This document shows, in pieces, positions 35,716 to 49,900 of a stretch of 64,000 nucleotides of DNA (positions are counted from its first letter, which is position 1; every line of letters starts with the position of its first letter). The stretch comes from Sceloporus undulatus (lineage: Eukaryota; Chordata; Lepidosauria; Squamata; Phrynosomatidae). The notes beneath the pieces are model-generated. The model ran no database searches, was not told the origin of the DNA, and saw only the letters and a program-made list of their open reading frames with translations. Location of the stretch: contig NC_056526.1 in NCBI RefSeq assembly GCF_019175285.1, positions 16,499,518 to 16,563,517 of the forward strand. The letters are read 5' to 3'. Made by a program: the position numbers and the translations under genes.

Positions 35716-38700
35716 GCTTTATTTGTATAGTGCTGTAGATTTGCACAGCGCTGTACATACAAACAATAAAATAGATAAGAGTAAATCTGCCCATGGCATA
35801 CAATCTAAGAAATAATAGCATAATACATATAAATAATACATAGCAATACAGGAAAGGTTTCAATAAAACAGGCAACAAATTAAAAACGTCAAATAGCAAA
35901 TAATTAATTCTCTCCATGATACAGCTTGGTGTTATTTTCATTTCATTTATTCTTATTTATTATTCAGAAAGGCTGAAATCTCCCACCCACCCTCCTTCCC
36001 AGAATTTTCTCCAGATTGTTATAATCTGTTTAGAATGGCAGGGTCCCCTTGTAGTTATCGAAGAGTTATGTTTCCACAAAATAGCATAAGAGCAACTTGC
36101 CATTTTTTCCGAACTATGTGGTTACTTGACTGATTCTGATTGAAGCAAAGAAAACCTGATGAGGCTTGTGAATATACATGTGTGAAAAGTGGCTGAATTC
36201 TGGAAAATGTGGTTGCAAAAAAAATCAGCAAAAGTGTTTTAGCAATGAGCACCTTCTTGGGAATCAAGAAGACATGTCTGATTACAAAGTGGCCTTGCAA
36301 GGACTGAAAGTTATATATATGTTTTATGCTAGTTATATGTTTTCATTTTTCTATATTTGTGAATAGAAATGAACACAGTCGATTTATGGTTTATAAATTT
36401 AGGAGAGATAAATGTAGACAATGAATAGTGTAGAGAGGAAGATGTAATAGATAAATTTAAGGATCAGTCAGAGGGAAAATGGGAGGTCAATTTTTTAAAC
36501 TTTTTAAAAACTTTTTGGCTTTTCTTTTTTCCTCTTTGCTCCTTTCCCCCTTCTTTCTTTTTTGCTTTCCTCCATTTAATTGAACTGTGGGAGGAGGCAA
36601 GGATGGGATGAGACATTTAAGTGTTTATTTTCTGTTCTTTTGTCTTGTTTGGTATTTGTGTTTATATTTATATGTCAAAATTTTGAATAAAGATTATTAT
36701 AAGACCTGAAAGTCAAACATCATGAAAACTCCACTGAATTCAGAGGTATACACAAAAGGCCTTAATTGTTGCCTCCAGCATACTAGACGTAATTCAGAAA
36801 AGCGATGTAGAATGATTAATAATAATTACTATTATGCCTTTTGTACCCAGTTGTAGGTTACACGTTTGCTGCCTTGTCTGTGATGGTTGCTGGGTTTTTT
36901 GAGGTGCACAGGAAACATTTCCCTTCAGTGGAACAGACTGTTTCAGGCAAAGTACTCCTTGTTTCCTCCATGCCGTGTGTCCATCTGGCCCCTCAATACA
37001 TCTTGCTTGGTGTGGCAGAAGCTCTGGTGACTCCCACCTGTAAGAAGACCATTTTATTTCATTTTCTAGCCTTAAAACCAACTGACTTGAGCACAGAATG
37101 ACATCTGTTTGAACAGGGGCGGCCTGAGTACCTTTCATCAGAATCGTCACCCCTGGCGTTCTTCCACCGCTTTTCTGAACAGGCTCATTCATCATTGGAA
37201 CAGAAAGAGCTTCATTTGTCATTCTAGTAGTTACCGCTGCGTTCTGAACACTAATGTTCTTTGTGGATAGGAAAAATGTCTAATTGGCCACCTCTGGTGG
37301 GGGTTTCCATCCATTACATCTAGTAAACGTGCTAAAGCTAAGGCTAGGAAGATAGGAAGTTGAGATACCAGGACTAAAGTGGCATACCCTCCAATGTTTC
37401 ACAGACAACTAAAACCAAAAACATCAACTTTTTTTTTAAAAAAACATTAATACAGTGGACCCTTGTTATACACTGAGGTTTGGTTCCATGATCCCCCGTG
37501 TATAACAAAATCCATGGATGCTCAAGTCTCATTAAATATAATGACATAGCAAAATGGTGTCCCTTAAAAAAATGGAAAATCAAGGTATGCTATTTGAAAT
37601 TTATACTTTTTTTGAATATTTTCAAATCGTGTATGCTTGAATTCATGTATAAGAAATCCGTGTATAAGAAGGGCTGACTGTAGTTTTATTCATATCAAAC
37701 AGTTTGAGGCTAAAGATGGACAGGGTATCTAAATGCATGTAAAGGATCATAACTCCAATGTCCCCCTGCCTTGTCTAAGGTTCACAAGTGTCCTGTCTAT
37801 TGTGTCTGCCATTGACCCCCCCCCCCCCCGGTCCCTTCAAACTCTACTCTCTTTCTCCCCTTCAGGGGTCTGAAAGAGTTAGCAAGTGAGGCAGGCACAT
37901 GAGTAGCCCATGAGACTTCTAATCTCTCAGGATCCTGGAACATTAATGTGAGGCCTTACACTTAGGAGGATTGAGGTGGGCTTTATATAGGTCTGTCTCA
38001 TATGCACCAGCAGGCTGGGCAATAGAGCAGGTTGTCCTATATTGGTTTGTGAAAAAATTGTCAACCTTTGTGCTGCCCCCCTAGTTTCTGACTTGCTGAG
38101 TTGAAGTGGCAAGACCTGAAGAGGGGTTCTACCTTTTCTCTGTGTGAACAGAGACCCTACTATAAGTTCCAAGTCATAAATGTACATATGGGATATATAT
38201 GTGTATATATGTATACAAATGTACATTCCATGGCCATGGAGTGATTGTGCAAAGATGGGGCATGCCCAAGCAGCAGCTGGCTGCAGTTTCACATGTTCTG
38301 GGAAATATCATGAATATAGAACAACAAGGAATGCATCGTGACACCCCTGTTATACCCTTCATGTCTTTTTCCTTTCTTGTTTTACAAAGGTTCCTTCATT
38401 ATATTCCAATTTGTGCCAAGTAGAATTCGTGGGGTCGCCATGCAAGTCTCGACTTTCTTCAGTGGAGCTGGCAGCATTATGGGGGCCTTTTTCATCCAAG
38501 TGGTTTACTTTGGCTCACAAGGTGAAACAATCCTTAAGCATAGTGAAAATATCTTTCCTTCCCCCCCCCCTCTTTGGGGAGCTGTACCCTCTTCCTATTG
38601 GTTATTGACTTCTGTTAGAAGCATATTTAAAAGTCTAGGTGGCAGCAGTTTATTGATCTCTTTTTCATGATTAAGATAGGTCACTAAGATGCAGCTGTAT

Positions 38701-41700
38701 TCATCAAAATGTAATAAATCATTCTTTTTCTGAAAGACACAATAATTAATGTGTGGTGTCTTAACAGGACAGCCTTCTGTCCTCTGAAATTGTGTTAGGA
38801 GTCCTCATGTTACACTAAAAGAGCACAGTGATGACATAGACATCTATATTTATCTGTGCTTATATCACTATCTATCATGATTTCCGCAAAGGGTTATTTG
38901 AAAAGATTTGACTTAGGAATGGGCAAAATTCAGGAAACATATTTGAATATTTATGTTTGAAACTCATATACGATCTTTCAACGCAAAGATTTTCCTAAGC
39001 TAGCTTACCGTATGTCTATTTTAGACAAAAAAGTAGATAGTATTAACATCAGTGCCTAAACTATTACAAAAAAATAAATAACCAAAGACGAAAAGAATAG
39101 CATAAAACACATAAAAACAAGGAACTTCTATAGAATCAACTGTATCACATTTTAAATATTTTTAAAAAACCAAATAATAATAGCATTACTATAAAATCAA
39201 TCCATCATTATTCAAAAGTGGGTTGAATTTTTTAAAAGGTATTTCTGTTAACCAGAAATAAGATGAGAAGGAAACAAATTTGCATCTTAAGGAAAGATAT
39301 TCAAAAGGTATACTGCAGAGCTGGGGGAGATACAAAAAAGTACAATCAAAATGATTAAGAGTTTGAAGCAATTCCCCTTTAAGGAAAGGTTATGACAGGT
39401 GCAGATGTTTAGGTTAGAAAAGACAGTAAGTAAAGGTCCACCTACAATGTTATTTTATTGCATTGATTACTGCAGTACCACTGCTGTAATCAGGTACCCA
39501 AACTCTATGTTTCTCCAGCCCTCTTTCACCATCCTCCCTGTGCTGGTGCTGCTAAAGACTTCCTGCTAAACTAAGGAAAAGGAGGAAAGGTGGGCTGGGC
39601 AGGCATAAAAAGACTTTGTAAAAAGCCAAAAATAAATAAAATAAAACTTTTATTTCTACCCCGCTTTTTGTCAAAACAATCAAAGCGGCTTACAATATTA
39701 AAAATAATATAACTATATATACAAAATATTCCCCCCTTAAAAAGAAAATTAAACAATTAAGGTTTAAAATTACATAAAGACAAGAAAGAAGGTTCTTTGT
39801 CAGAGGCTTTGTTAGCAGAGGTATGCCTTTACCTTCACAACTAGACTTGTAAACTGAGCTTCCCTTGATCACCTCCCAATGACAAAATGAAGAATACTAA
39901 GTGCAAGATGTGTGGGCAAAGAAAATGTCATGCTACTACAAGCATACACCTTTCACCACTTGAGAGAGCATTAGTATTAGTCGACATACTAAATGTATCA
40001 TCTAGTTTGACCTTTTGTGCAAGGACACTGTAATGGTGCATCCAATTATGCATGGTTATGGAGCAAGGAGAGATGGAGACACTTTTTGTTTTTGGATTCA
40101 GTGTACTAGAACCCAAAGTCATCCACTGAAAATGAATGGTGAGAGATTTAAGACAGAGAAAGGGAAGTGCTTTGTTGCACAATACATGGCTAAATGATGG
40201 AATTTTCTATCGCAGGTTGTGTGATGGCTGCCAACTTGGATGGTTTTTTAAAAAGGTTAAACAGGTCCATGGAGTATGATATTATCAGGAGCTATTAATC
40301 ATGGTAATACTCCACCACCAGTACCAGAATCGGAACACACACAAATATCAGTTGCTAGGGAAGAGTAGCAGGGTTGGGTGCTATAGTGCTGATATCCACA
40401 GAGAAGAGGGTGCTATTAGGCAGATGAGCTTCTTGTGGCCTTCTAATAGGGATCTGGTTGGCTGTGGTGGGCACTGAATACTCTGATCAAACAGGTCTCT
40501 AATATATTTACTTGCCCCATTTAAGTGTGCATAAGATGTTGATAAGATTCTGCTTCATTTGTTGTTATTTGCCCTCAAATCAACTTTAATGATCCTATGA
40601 ACTAAAGCTCTCCAAGAGGCGTGCTCTGCTCACATCCTGCATACTCAGGGCCATATTTTCCCTGACTGAATAAATCCACCTGTAGTGGAGTCCTTCTCTT
40701 CTCCTCTTGCCTTCCTTTAACCAAACATTACCATCTTACTTTGGACATATGAGTCACGTCATCTCATGATATGTCCAAAGTAAGACAGCCTCAATATGGT
40801 CATCTGTTTCTAATGAGAGTTCAAGCTTATTTTGTTCTTGGACCCATTCATTTGTCTTTTTGGAAGTGTATAGTATCTGTAGTCCAGCACAACATTTCAA
40901 ATGAGTCAATTTTCTTCCTGTTATCTTTCTCCACTGTCAGCTTTCACAACCATACACAGAAATCAGAAATAAGATGCCCTGGATGGTTTTGATTTTAGTA
41001 TTTAATGATTAAATAATATATCTTTACTCTTAAGGATTTTATCTAGTGCCTTCATAGCTATCTTTCCATGTCTAAGGGTTCTGATTTCTTGACTACAGTC
41101 TCAATTACTGATTGTTGTTGGTGTTGTGTGACTTTAAGACAACCCTATCACAAGGTTTTCTTGGCAAGATTTGTTCAGACAGGGTTGCCTTCCTCTGAGA
41201 ATGAGAGCATGTGACTTGCCCAAGGTCTTGCAGTGAGTTTTCATGCTTAGGCGAAGATTTGAACTCTGTTATCCAAAGTCATAATCCAACACTCATACAA
41301 CTACACCATGCTGGTTCTCCCATTTCTGCTAGCTAGTGTGATGGTAATATTGTATTTGTATATCTGCCTAAATACCTTAAAAAGGTTAACCTATTTAGAT
41401 GCTAAATAGAGTCAGCCCTGGTTAGTATTTAGATGGGAAACTGCCAAGGAATACCAGATGCTGTAAGCTATATTTTAGAGGGTGGAACTGGCAAAATCAC
41501 CGCTGAGCATTCCTTGCCTAAGAAAACCCAACGAAATTGATGAGGTCACCATAAGTTGACATATGACTTGAAGGAACAAACACATGCTACCATTTGTGTA
41601 TCTGCCTGTTGCATAATTAATTTCACTGTAAGAGAAGTGTAATAGTAAAGAAGCCCGCCTTCAAGTTTTGTTTCCAAACAAACTTTGCTCATTAATTTAG

Positions 41701-44700
41701 TAGCACAGTGATGGACAAAGGGGTGCCATCCAAATGTTGTTGGTCTTCAACTCCAAGCAGCTCTAACCAACCAAGACAATGGTAAGACAATAAGGGAGTT
41801 AGTGTTGAACTATAAATGAAAAAACATGAATATTCCCATATAAAATTATTGTTTGCTTAGCTCAGGTTTTACATGAAAAGAAGACACTATTAGTTCTTGG
41901 ACAGAAGTTTTCAAAAGTAGAAGAGTTTTCAGAAGAGTTGTCTCTCTAAAAAATATGCACTTTTCTTTTGATGTTGTAGTTCAGCATCTCTTTCAGGTAC
42001 CAGTGTGGATTCATATAGTTATAGTATGTCTGTATCTTTGCACTATAGTGGGAGGTATGCCTTTGAGTGTAACTATTCTTCATCCATGGAATGTTGGAGG
42101 AATACCATACTTTGAAAGTTCCAGTTAGTGCCTGGAGCAAAGGGTTGGTTTCTGTTTATACATTTTTTTCTCTGTTCAAAGTAGATGTGAAGCCATTTTG
42201 TGTACTGAAGCCTGATCTTTACAACCAGCAGCATCTGCCCATTAAATCACCCATCTGAGCTTTTCTAAAACAGCACTGCAAATTGCCTGTCAACAAATAT
42301 AGGAGAAAAGCTCTTCAATTATTAAAGGTGCTAAATTCTGGAGCTTGTTTATTATATATTTTTATTCGATCTGTTCTGTATTCTGCTTAGGGTGTCATAC
42401 ATGGTTCTGCCCCTCTCCAAATTTATTTTCACAACAATGTGAGGAAAGTTAGGTGGAAGAGAGTAGGTAACTAGATCAAGAACAGCTGGTGAGCTATCTC
42501 ACAAAGCTTTTTTGGATGAATGTGAATTGAAACTTAGGGTAAATAGTAACTGTAACCACTAAATCATATTGCCTCATCTCATGCCCTTAATGTTCCATCC
42601 TGATACCTATAGTGCATGTGTCCATGTGTATCTACTCTGTCACATATACCTTTAAATGCCCAGAGCTTGGAAAGATTTTTAAAATAATTCATTATGTACA
42701 TGTTACATAATAAACTGTAAAAATAATTTGTAGGTATATGCTGCCTGGAGCTGGCAAACTGTTCAGAAGTCACAACACCATAAATTAACTATATAGGAGC
42801 ATAGCATCCAGATCAAGAGTAGTAGTGCTATTCTATTCTGCTTTGGTCAAAGGCCTCCCATGGGATACTGTGTCCAGTTCTGGGAACCACAGTTCATGAA
42901 GGATATTTACAAGCTGGAAAGTGTCCAGAGATCATTGATCAACATGGTCAAAGATCTGGAAACCAAGCCTTATGAGAATCAACTTGGGGAGCTGGATATG
43001 TTTAGCATGGAGAACAGAAGACTGAGAGGTGACATGAAAGCTATCTTTAAATCACAGAATGATAGAGCTGGAAGAGACCACAAGATACCAAGGACCCTCT
43101 GTGCAAGAAATAAGATTCCATCTAAATATTTAGAACTTTTTTTTACTGTTCAAAAAGGTTGTTCAAAAATGGGAGAGATTGCCTTGGAAGGTGGTGAGTT
43201 CTTCACCTTTGGAGGTCTTTAAACAGAGATTGAATGGGCATATTTCAGGAGTGCTTTAGTTGTGAATTCCTGCATGGCAGTGGGTTGGACTAGATACCGC
43301 TTGTGTTACCTTCCAACTCTATGATTCAAAGTAGGTTGAAGTTCCTGAATGCATGGACCATAGTCTTAAAAAGCAAGAAGAGGAAGAAATAGAGAAAGAA
43401 TGTGGTTGCTGCTTTACGAAAGATTAGTAACTGTGAGGAAGAATTGTCTTTGAATCTACTTTATGGCAGGGTTTTTTAAATATTTGAGAATTTATGTCAA
43501 GTCTCTCTTTTCACCTTCTTATTTTCCACCTCTTTCTTTTTTTTTTTAAAGATACTTGGTTGGCTTGATACTAGTATCTTGACTCTTTCCTCCCAACCCC
43601 TAAATTAATTTATCATTTTTACTGCTCTCCTTTTTGTTAAATGTTAAGGTCAAAAATCTCCCCAAGGTGCCAAGCAATCGTAATGCATTCTGCCAGTAGG
43701 TGTGAGCAGGTGTGTGAATTGCGATATTTTAAGTATGAGGTCAGGTGGTCCCATTTTGCTGCACTGAAAATATGCAGAGTCATAAGATTTCTTTTTCTTT
43801 TCTCTTTGATACAGTTAGGTGTTAAGATTCCTAACCCCCTCTAGGCACTTGATGGGAAGCATAAAATAGAGATAGAGATAAAGCTGTCCCCACCACAGTC
43901 ACAGTAGTCGTTTATTTATGAATGCATTTCATTTTATTAAAATATTCTATCCTATACCATACAATCTCAGGACAGCATAGAACTCAAATCAATACAAACA
44001 GATTTAAACACTTTAAAACCATAACAAAACTTTAAATAAACTTTTAAAAATGACATTAAAGAGTCAAAATGTTATAGTAGTTTGAGTCCTGGTATAGGAT
44101 TCTGAGAGATCAGGGTTCAAATCCCTGCTCAGCCATGGAAACCTACTGAGGCTCTTTGGGCAAGTCACATTGTTTTAGCCTCAATGGCAAACTTCCTCTG
44201 AATAAATCTTGCAAGATTCTCTTTACTGTTCTCATATATCAGAAATTGCTTGAAGACACACATATTAAACACATTTAAGAAGTTAAAACAGGTTAAAAAT
44301 TTAAACAGTTGTTAAACCATGTACATTAGCTCTTTGAGATAAATCCAAGAGGCTCAAATATTTTAATAAATAGTCATTTATTTAATTCTCAATGAAGCCA
44401 GCATTGGTGCCATTTGGGCCTGCAAAGGAAGGGCATTCCACAATTGGGGCACCCCAGCTGAAAATGCCTCCCCCACAGCCTCACAGTGTATTGTTCTCTG
44501 GTGATAAACTGGTTAGAGCACCCCATGAGATCTCAGTCCTCAGGCAGGCATATATGTAGGCAGAGATGGTCCCAAGCTGTTTAGGGCTTTACTAGATGGG
44601 ATAACAAGCACCTCCAATTTAGATGGGAAGTATATTGGGCTCCAGAGCCATTCTTTAAAGGAATTTCAGTCAGCAATCAGCTGCTGCATTTTGTACTGGC

Positions 44701-46934
44701 TGCAGTTTCCAAGCCATCTTGACCTTAACACATTAGAGAGCTAGGCCAAAACTTTAAAAAAAATTCAACAGGGAAAAATGCAAGGTACTACAGACAGGAA
44801 GAAAAAATGAAATGCACAGATAGACCAAACTGGGCCAAACCAATAATTCATTAGGATTTTTATCTTTGACACCTGCTGAGATCCAACATTTCACTGATCA
44901 ATACTGGGACAAACCTGGTCAAGTAGGAGTGTCGTGAGTTGGACCCAGAGTGGTGTAGTGGTTTGAATGCTGGACTATGACTCTGGAGACCAGGGTTCAA
45001 ATCCCAGCTGAGCCATGTAAACCCACTGGGTGACCTTGGACAAGTCACACACTCTCAGCCTTAGAGGATGGTAATGACAAAACCTCTCTAAAGAAACTTG
45101 CCAAGAAAGCCCCCATGATAAGGTCACCTTAAGATCACCATAATTAGGCAACAACTTGAAGGCACACAACAAAGCATGGTGAAGATGGCAAAAATTGTTA
45201 ATGAGGAAAAAAACACAAGCAGTGAGAAGCTGCAATAATTTGTAATCTACACAGTCTACAGAAAATCCTGGAAATAATAATAAATAAATACAGGGAGAGG
45301 CAAGATCCTGTTTTTCCCTCCACTAAATTAATTGAGTGCAGACTACTTTTGCACTTTGAATTCAGCTTGCAACAAGTGAAGTAAGTCAGCTTGCAGCAAG
45401 TGAGGTTAGGGTGAAAGTGAGGGAAGGAGAAAGAAAACTGGACATTTTAATAGCAACTGAAAAAGTGAGATAACAAAGGATTAGTCAGATCTGTCCCTGC
45501 CAGATTGGGACAATAGGAGGGTATGCTAGCCATGCTTGGGATACGGAGATTGAACACCACAGAATGTCTCCACTGCAGGTACCACTTGAATTTTGTTCCA
45601 CAAATTAACTCAAGTTGGTGGTACATGCAAAGGCCCGACTGTTCTAATATTTTGATGCATCTTCAGATTTTCATGGTGACATGAAGCACTGAGATCTCTT
45701 GTCATTGTTGAACTAATCATAGACTTATTCCCGGTGAAATGAACCTCAGTATAATTGAACACCATGTCAAAAACAGCCCCAGCTCACTCACCCACTCCCC
45801 AAAGAAATACACCACACTCCAGAAAGATGCCCACCTAACCCCTATTTAAAAACCTTTAAAGGAGAACAGTCTATCACCACCGCCATCTGAGGCAGTCTAT
45901 TCCACTGTCAAACAGTTCATACAATATAGAAGTTTTTTCTAATGATTAGGTGGAATCACTTTTCCTGTCACTTGAATCCACTAGTTCTTTTTCTAGCCTC
46001 TGGAGCAGCAGAAAACAAGTTCACTCCATCTTATGCTTGACATCCCTTCAGATATTTAAAGATGGCCATCATATGAGTTCCAAGTTTTCTCCAAGCTAAA
46101 TATACTCAACTCTCTACATTTAACCTCATAAGACTTGATTTCCAGAACTTTAATCATCTTGAATTACATCCAGCCTGGTCAAGGGCACACCCAGTTTGAT
46201 TTAAAAGACAGGAAAGTCCCAAATCCTTGATCCTTTTCTTTCCTATTTTATTTTGGAGAGCCATATATGTTTTGTGTATCCCAGAATTTTCTGTCAGCTC
46301 TCAATACAATCAGATACTTTTTATACCAGCTCCCCAGGTCCATTTATTTTAACCCAGCATAAAATTGCAACAAAAAGGAACAAAATTGATGACTTTTCAG
46401 TCAGTCTGAATGCACCCAATGTCACTTATTTCTCCCATCACATTCTCTGTTTAGGCAGCATGTTTGCAGGGGTTTTGGTGTTGCGTAAAGGCTTTCTAAC
46501 AGAGAATTGGTGTGGCATAGTGGGATTTGCATTCGACTACAACTTGCCACTTCATCACCATACCCACAAAGTTTGCATTTCTGTTGCTAATTACACACAG
46601 CCTGCTTATAAATGTCTGATCCTGAGAACTTCACTCCATGCATCTGAGGAAGTAGACTTAAGTCTACAAAAGCTTATGCTCCCAACTTCTTTCTCTCTCT
46701 CAGTTACTCTCAAGATCCATTTGCAGACTGATTTTCCAGACTAACACAACTATGTCTTTGAATTCTAACCACAACAAAAGGCTTTCTTGTTTATTTGGCC
46801 ATTCCTTCTGAAATATCATTGATTAAAATTATTACCTGTTAGATGATCTCTTATCACTTTCTGGTGACCTTATTGTTTTGTTTGTTGCTGCTCTGATGTT
46901 TTATATTATTCTTGCTTCAATTTTTTTAAAAAAG

Positions 46935-46965
<31 letters not shown>

Positions 46966-49900
46966 TTTGCATCCCATGTTTGTAATCTTGTGAGCCACTC
47001 TGATCATTTTTAGTTATCAGCATATAAATCCCTTGGTTTCAGGCACAGACCAAGATAATAGTTCCACTGAAATCAATAAGACAAATTAATTAATTGCAAT
47101 TAATTTGTGCCCTGTTACTTCCATGAAACTTTAGTATGACGAACTTCAGACTGAATAGATTAATAATAAATTTAATGCATTAAATTTAATAACAGTTAAT
47201 TAATTAAATTTAATAACAGTTAATTAATTAAATTTAATAGTTTCCCAGGTGGGGATTGCTGAAAGACAATGGCTTGCCTCATGCCTTTGTGCATTGCAGT
47301 ATGACTTTCATTTAACTACAGGCTGATTGCCCCATTAAGAATGTGACACTAGTATATGGCAGTATCTCCGTATCTCTCCATTGCAACTGATTGGAGGTGG
47401 AGGTTTGGAACCCAATTTGTCAAATCCACAGTGGCAAAGAAATTCAAAAATGTATCTGATAGAATACTTATGGCATATTTGCATCTGGTAGCATCATGTT
47501 TGTCTCAAGTTGTGTTTCCCTGGCAAAGTAGATAAGATAGTCACTCGGAGCTTTAAGTGGCGTTAATCATTTCTTTAAAAAATGCATCTATGAAGGATGG
47601 TGTGAATGTGATAAAAATAAGACTTCTTGGAAATTTGATGAGTGCAAACAGATGATGGGTGACAGTGATATTTTCAGTACGAGCTGAAGGAACTGATTTC
47701 TTAAGGCTCTTTATACCTCCCCTGACATTTTAATGAGACGCATGACAAAACCTATCCCCCCATGTTACTTGTTAGGGAAATAAGTTTCTCTAAAAGTTGC
47801 AATGCAAATACATGCAGTGGAGTTTGGGTTGGTGGTTAAGAGTGAACCCATTTTCCTGTGACTCCATCTTACCAGTAGTGTGGTGGTTTCATTCTTCATG
47901 ACATGGATCCTACCTCCCAGCTGTTCCCCAAAGCTTGGATAAGGTTCCGCTCCTTCTGTTTGTAGTGATTATATTTGTATTTCCTAATAAGTGAGATCTT
48001 ATTGAAACACTGGTGCCTATCAGAGAATTCAGCACTTGACTCCTTCATCCCAGTATGCGCTATGACTGGTAATCTTGACTTTGGTTGGCTTTAGAAACAG
48101 GATTTGACATGTCCTTAGCAAACAAGTCCTTTGGCATCTATCTAACCTGTGTTTTGACAGATAACTGAAACCTCTGTGCAGAGAAGCTTTGGCTAATCAG
48201 GGCAGAATAATTGTTTTAATTGAATATCTAGTGTTTTAACTGAATATCTGGTTTAATGTGTTTTTATACTTTTGTGTTCCACTTTGTTTTAGATGTTTTA
48301 ATTTAGACTTTAAGCTGTTTTGAGGTCTATTCAGGAGAAAAGTGGAATATGCTGTATATACTCAACTATAAGTTGACCTCATATATAACTCAAGGGCATG
48401 TTGTGGGGCCAAAATTATGGGTTTTGATATGACTCGTGGATAAGTCAAGGATAAAACTTAGGGGCCTATAACAAAGGATCTAAAGCATGAAGCAAAGCAA
48501 AACGATGTCAAAAATTTACAAAATTCCAGCAGACATAACTCTTTGTGCTCATTCTTAAGGCAGGATTAATGAGAGAGTAGAGGGAGTTGGTGCTTCCAGG
48601 ACAGATGATACTCTTGTCTTTCACCAGGGGATGGTTCCTGCTTTTAAATAAAAGTTACAATACTTAACATCTGAACATCCTGGCAATCCTAAAAGGGAAA
48701 GGAAAGGAAAGGCAAAGCGAGAGGACTTATTCAGGTATAAAATGACTATTGAAGTGTAGGTCTCTTTCACACTACACACTTACAATATCTTGTACATTGC
48801 TTTAACTGCCATGGCTCCCTTCTCTGGAATTCTGGGATTTTTAATTTCATGTGGTATTTTGAATTATCTGCCAGAAAGCTCTAGTGCATCACCGAACTAT
48901 AAATTCCAAGAGACTGAAGTTGCTATAATTGTGTAATGTGAAAGAGATCACATACGTTTCTGTATTCATCTAAGCAGATAGTCTTCCCACCCACCAAGTT
49001 ATTAATAATGAAGCATTCTTCCAAAATGATCTCACCAGCATATCCATACCTCAATTGTTGACCAGTTTTCCTGTCACACTCCATATCTGAGAACCACCAC
49101 AGGGCTATTGTCTCATGTTGCTCAAAAGAAATGGTTTTACACTTTATAGTTCTATGCCTCTGGAGCTGAGATCAGAGCAGCAGAGCAGTTTTAAAGTGCA
49201 TTCGACAAGTTCATCCTTAATCATATCAGATGGCATCCACTGCCAAGACCTATTGGCATGGCAAACCCATTAAGGCCTTGGCAAAGATGTGATTTCCACA
49301 AAGATATAGGTTAAACTTTTTACCCTGTGTGCCACAGGGCAGACTTTAAATTGCCTAAGAAGGATGTCTCCCTGGTTTTCAAAAACATTATTTACCTATA
49401 CCACCTTCTAAGGTATGGCATGGTTTAGCATACTTTGTAGAACAGGTCTGGCATAGTTTATCCTACTTACAATTAAATGGGACTCAAGGGACTCTGCAAG
49501 AATATAGGTCTGCCTGACAGGGATGCGAAAATCCTCAGTCTCTATTTCATTGTGTTTTGTTTTGTTTTGTTTTTCCTGAATCCCACCTGCATTCCCATCA
49601 CACCCTTGGTTTGTATCCTGCTGAGAAACTATTTTCCCTTTACTTATGGAAATTAATCATATTTTATATGCATTATCCATAATGTTCTTAATTTCTCCAC
49701 ATTAATTTGCACACTTTCTACACACTTTTGTTCAGATTTTCCCCACTGGCTTGCAAAAAATACATGCTGGGCATAATTTTCAATAGCATACATTCTTTTA
49801 CTAGGCTTATTAGAGTTTGTTCACTGGTTTGGAAGGCTAGCTTATACAGGAGCAGCTGGTGGCCTCCATGTTAGGTGGGATAGCAAATTGTCTGAACTTT

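Noticed and set aside
36794-37222. 142-codon open frame on the minus strand
   Set aside because: It overlaps SLC15A5 exon 6 on the opposite strand and shows no domain; a shadow of the real exon.
41385-41465. Possible 5S rRNA gene
   Set aside because: Only the 3' half is recognisable, with many changes, and it runs into a SINE tail.
46253-46744. 163-codon open frame on the plus strand
   Set aside because: It runs through two different dispersed repeats (family I and the hairpin repeat), so it is not a gene.
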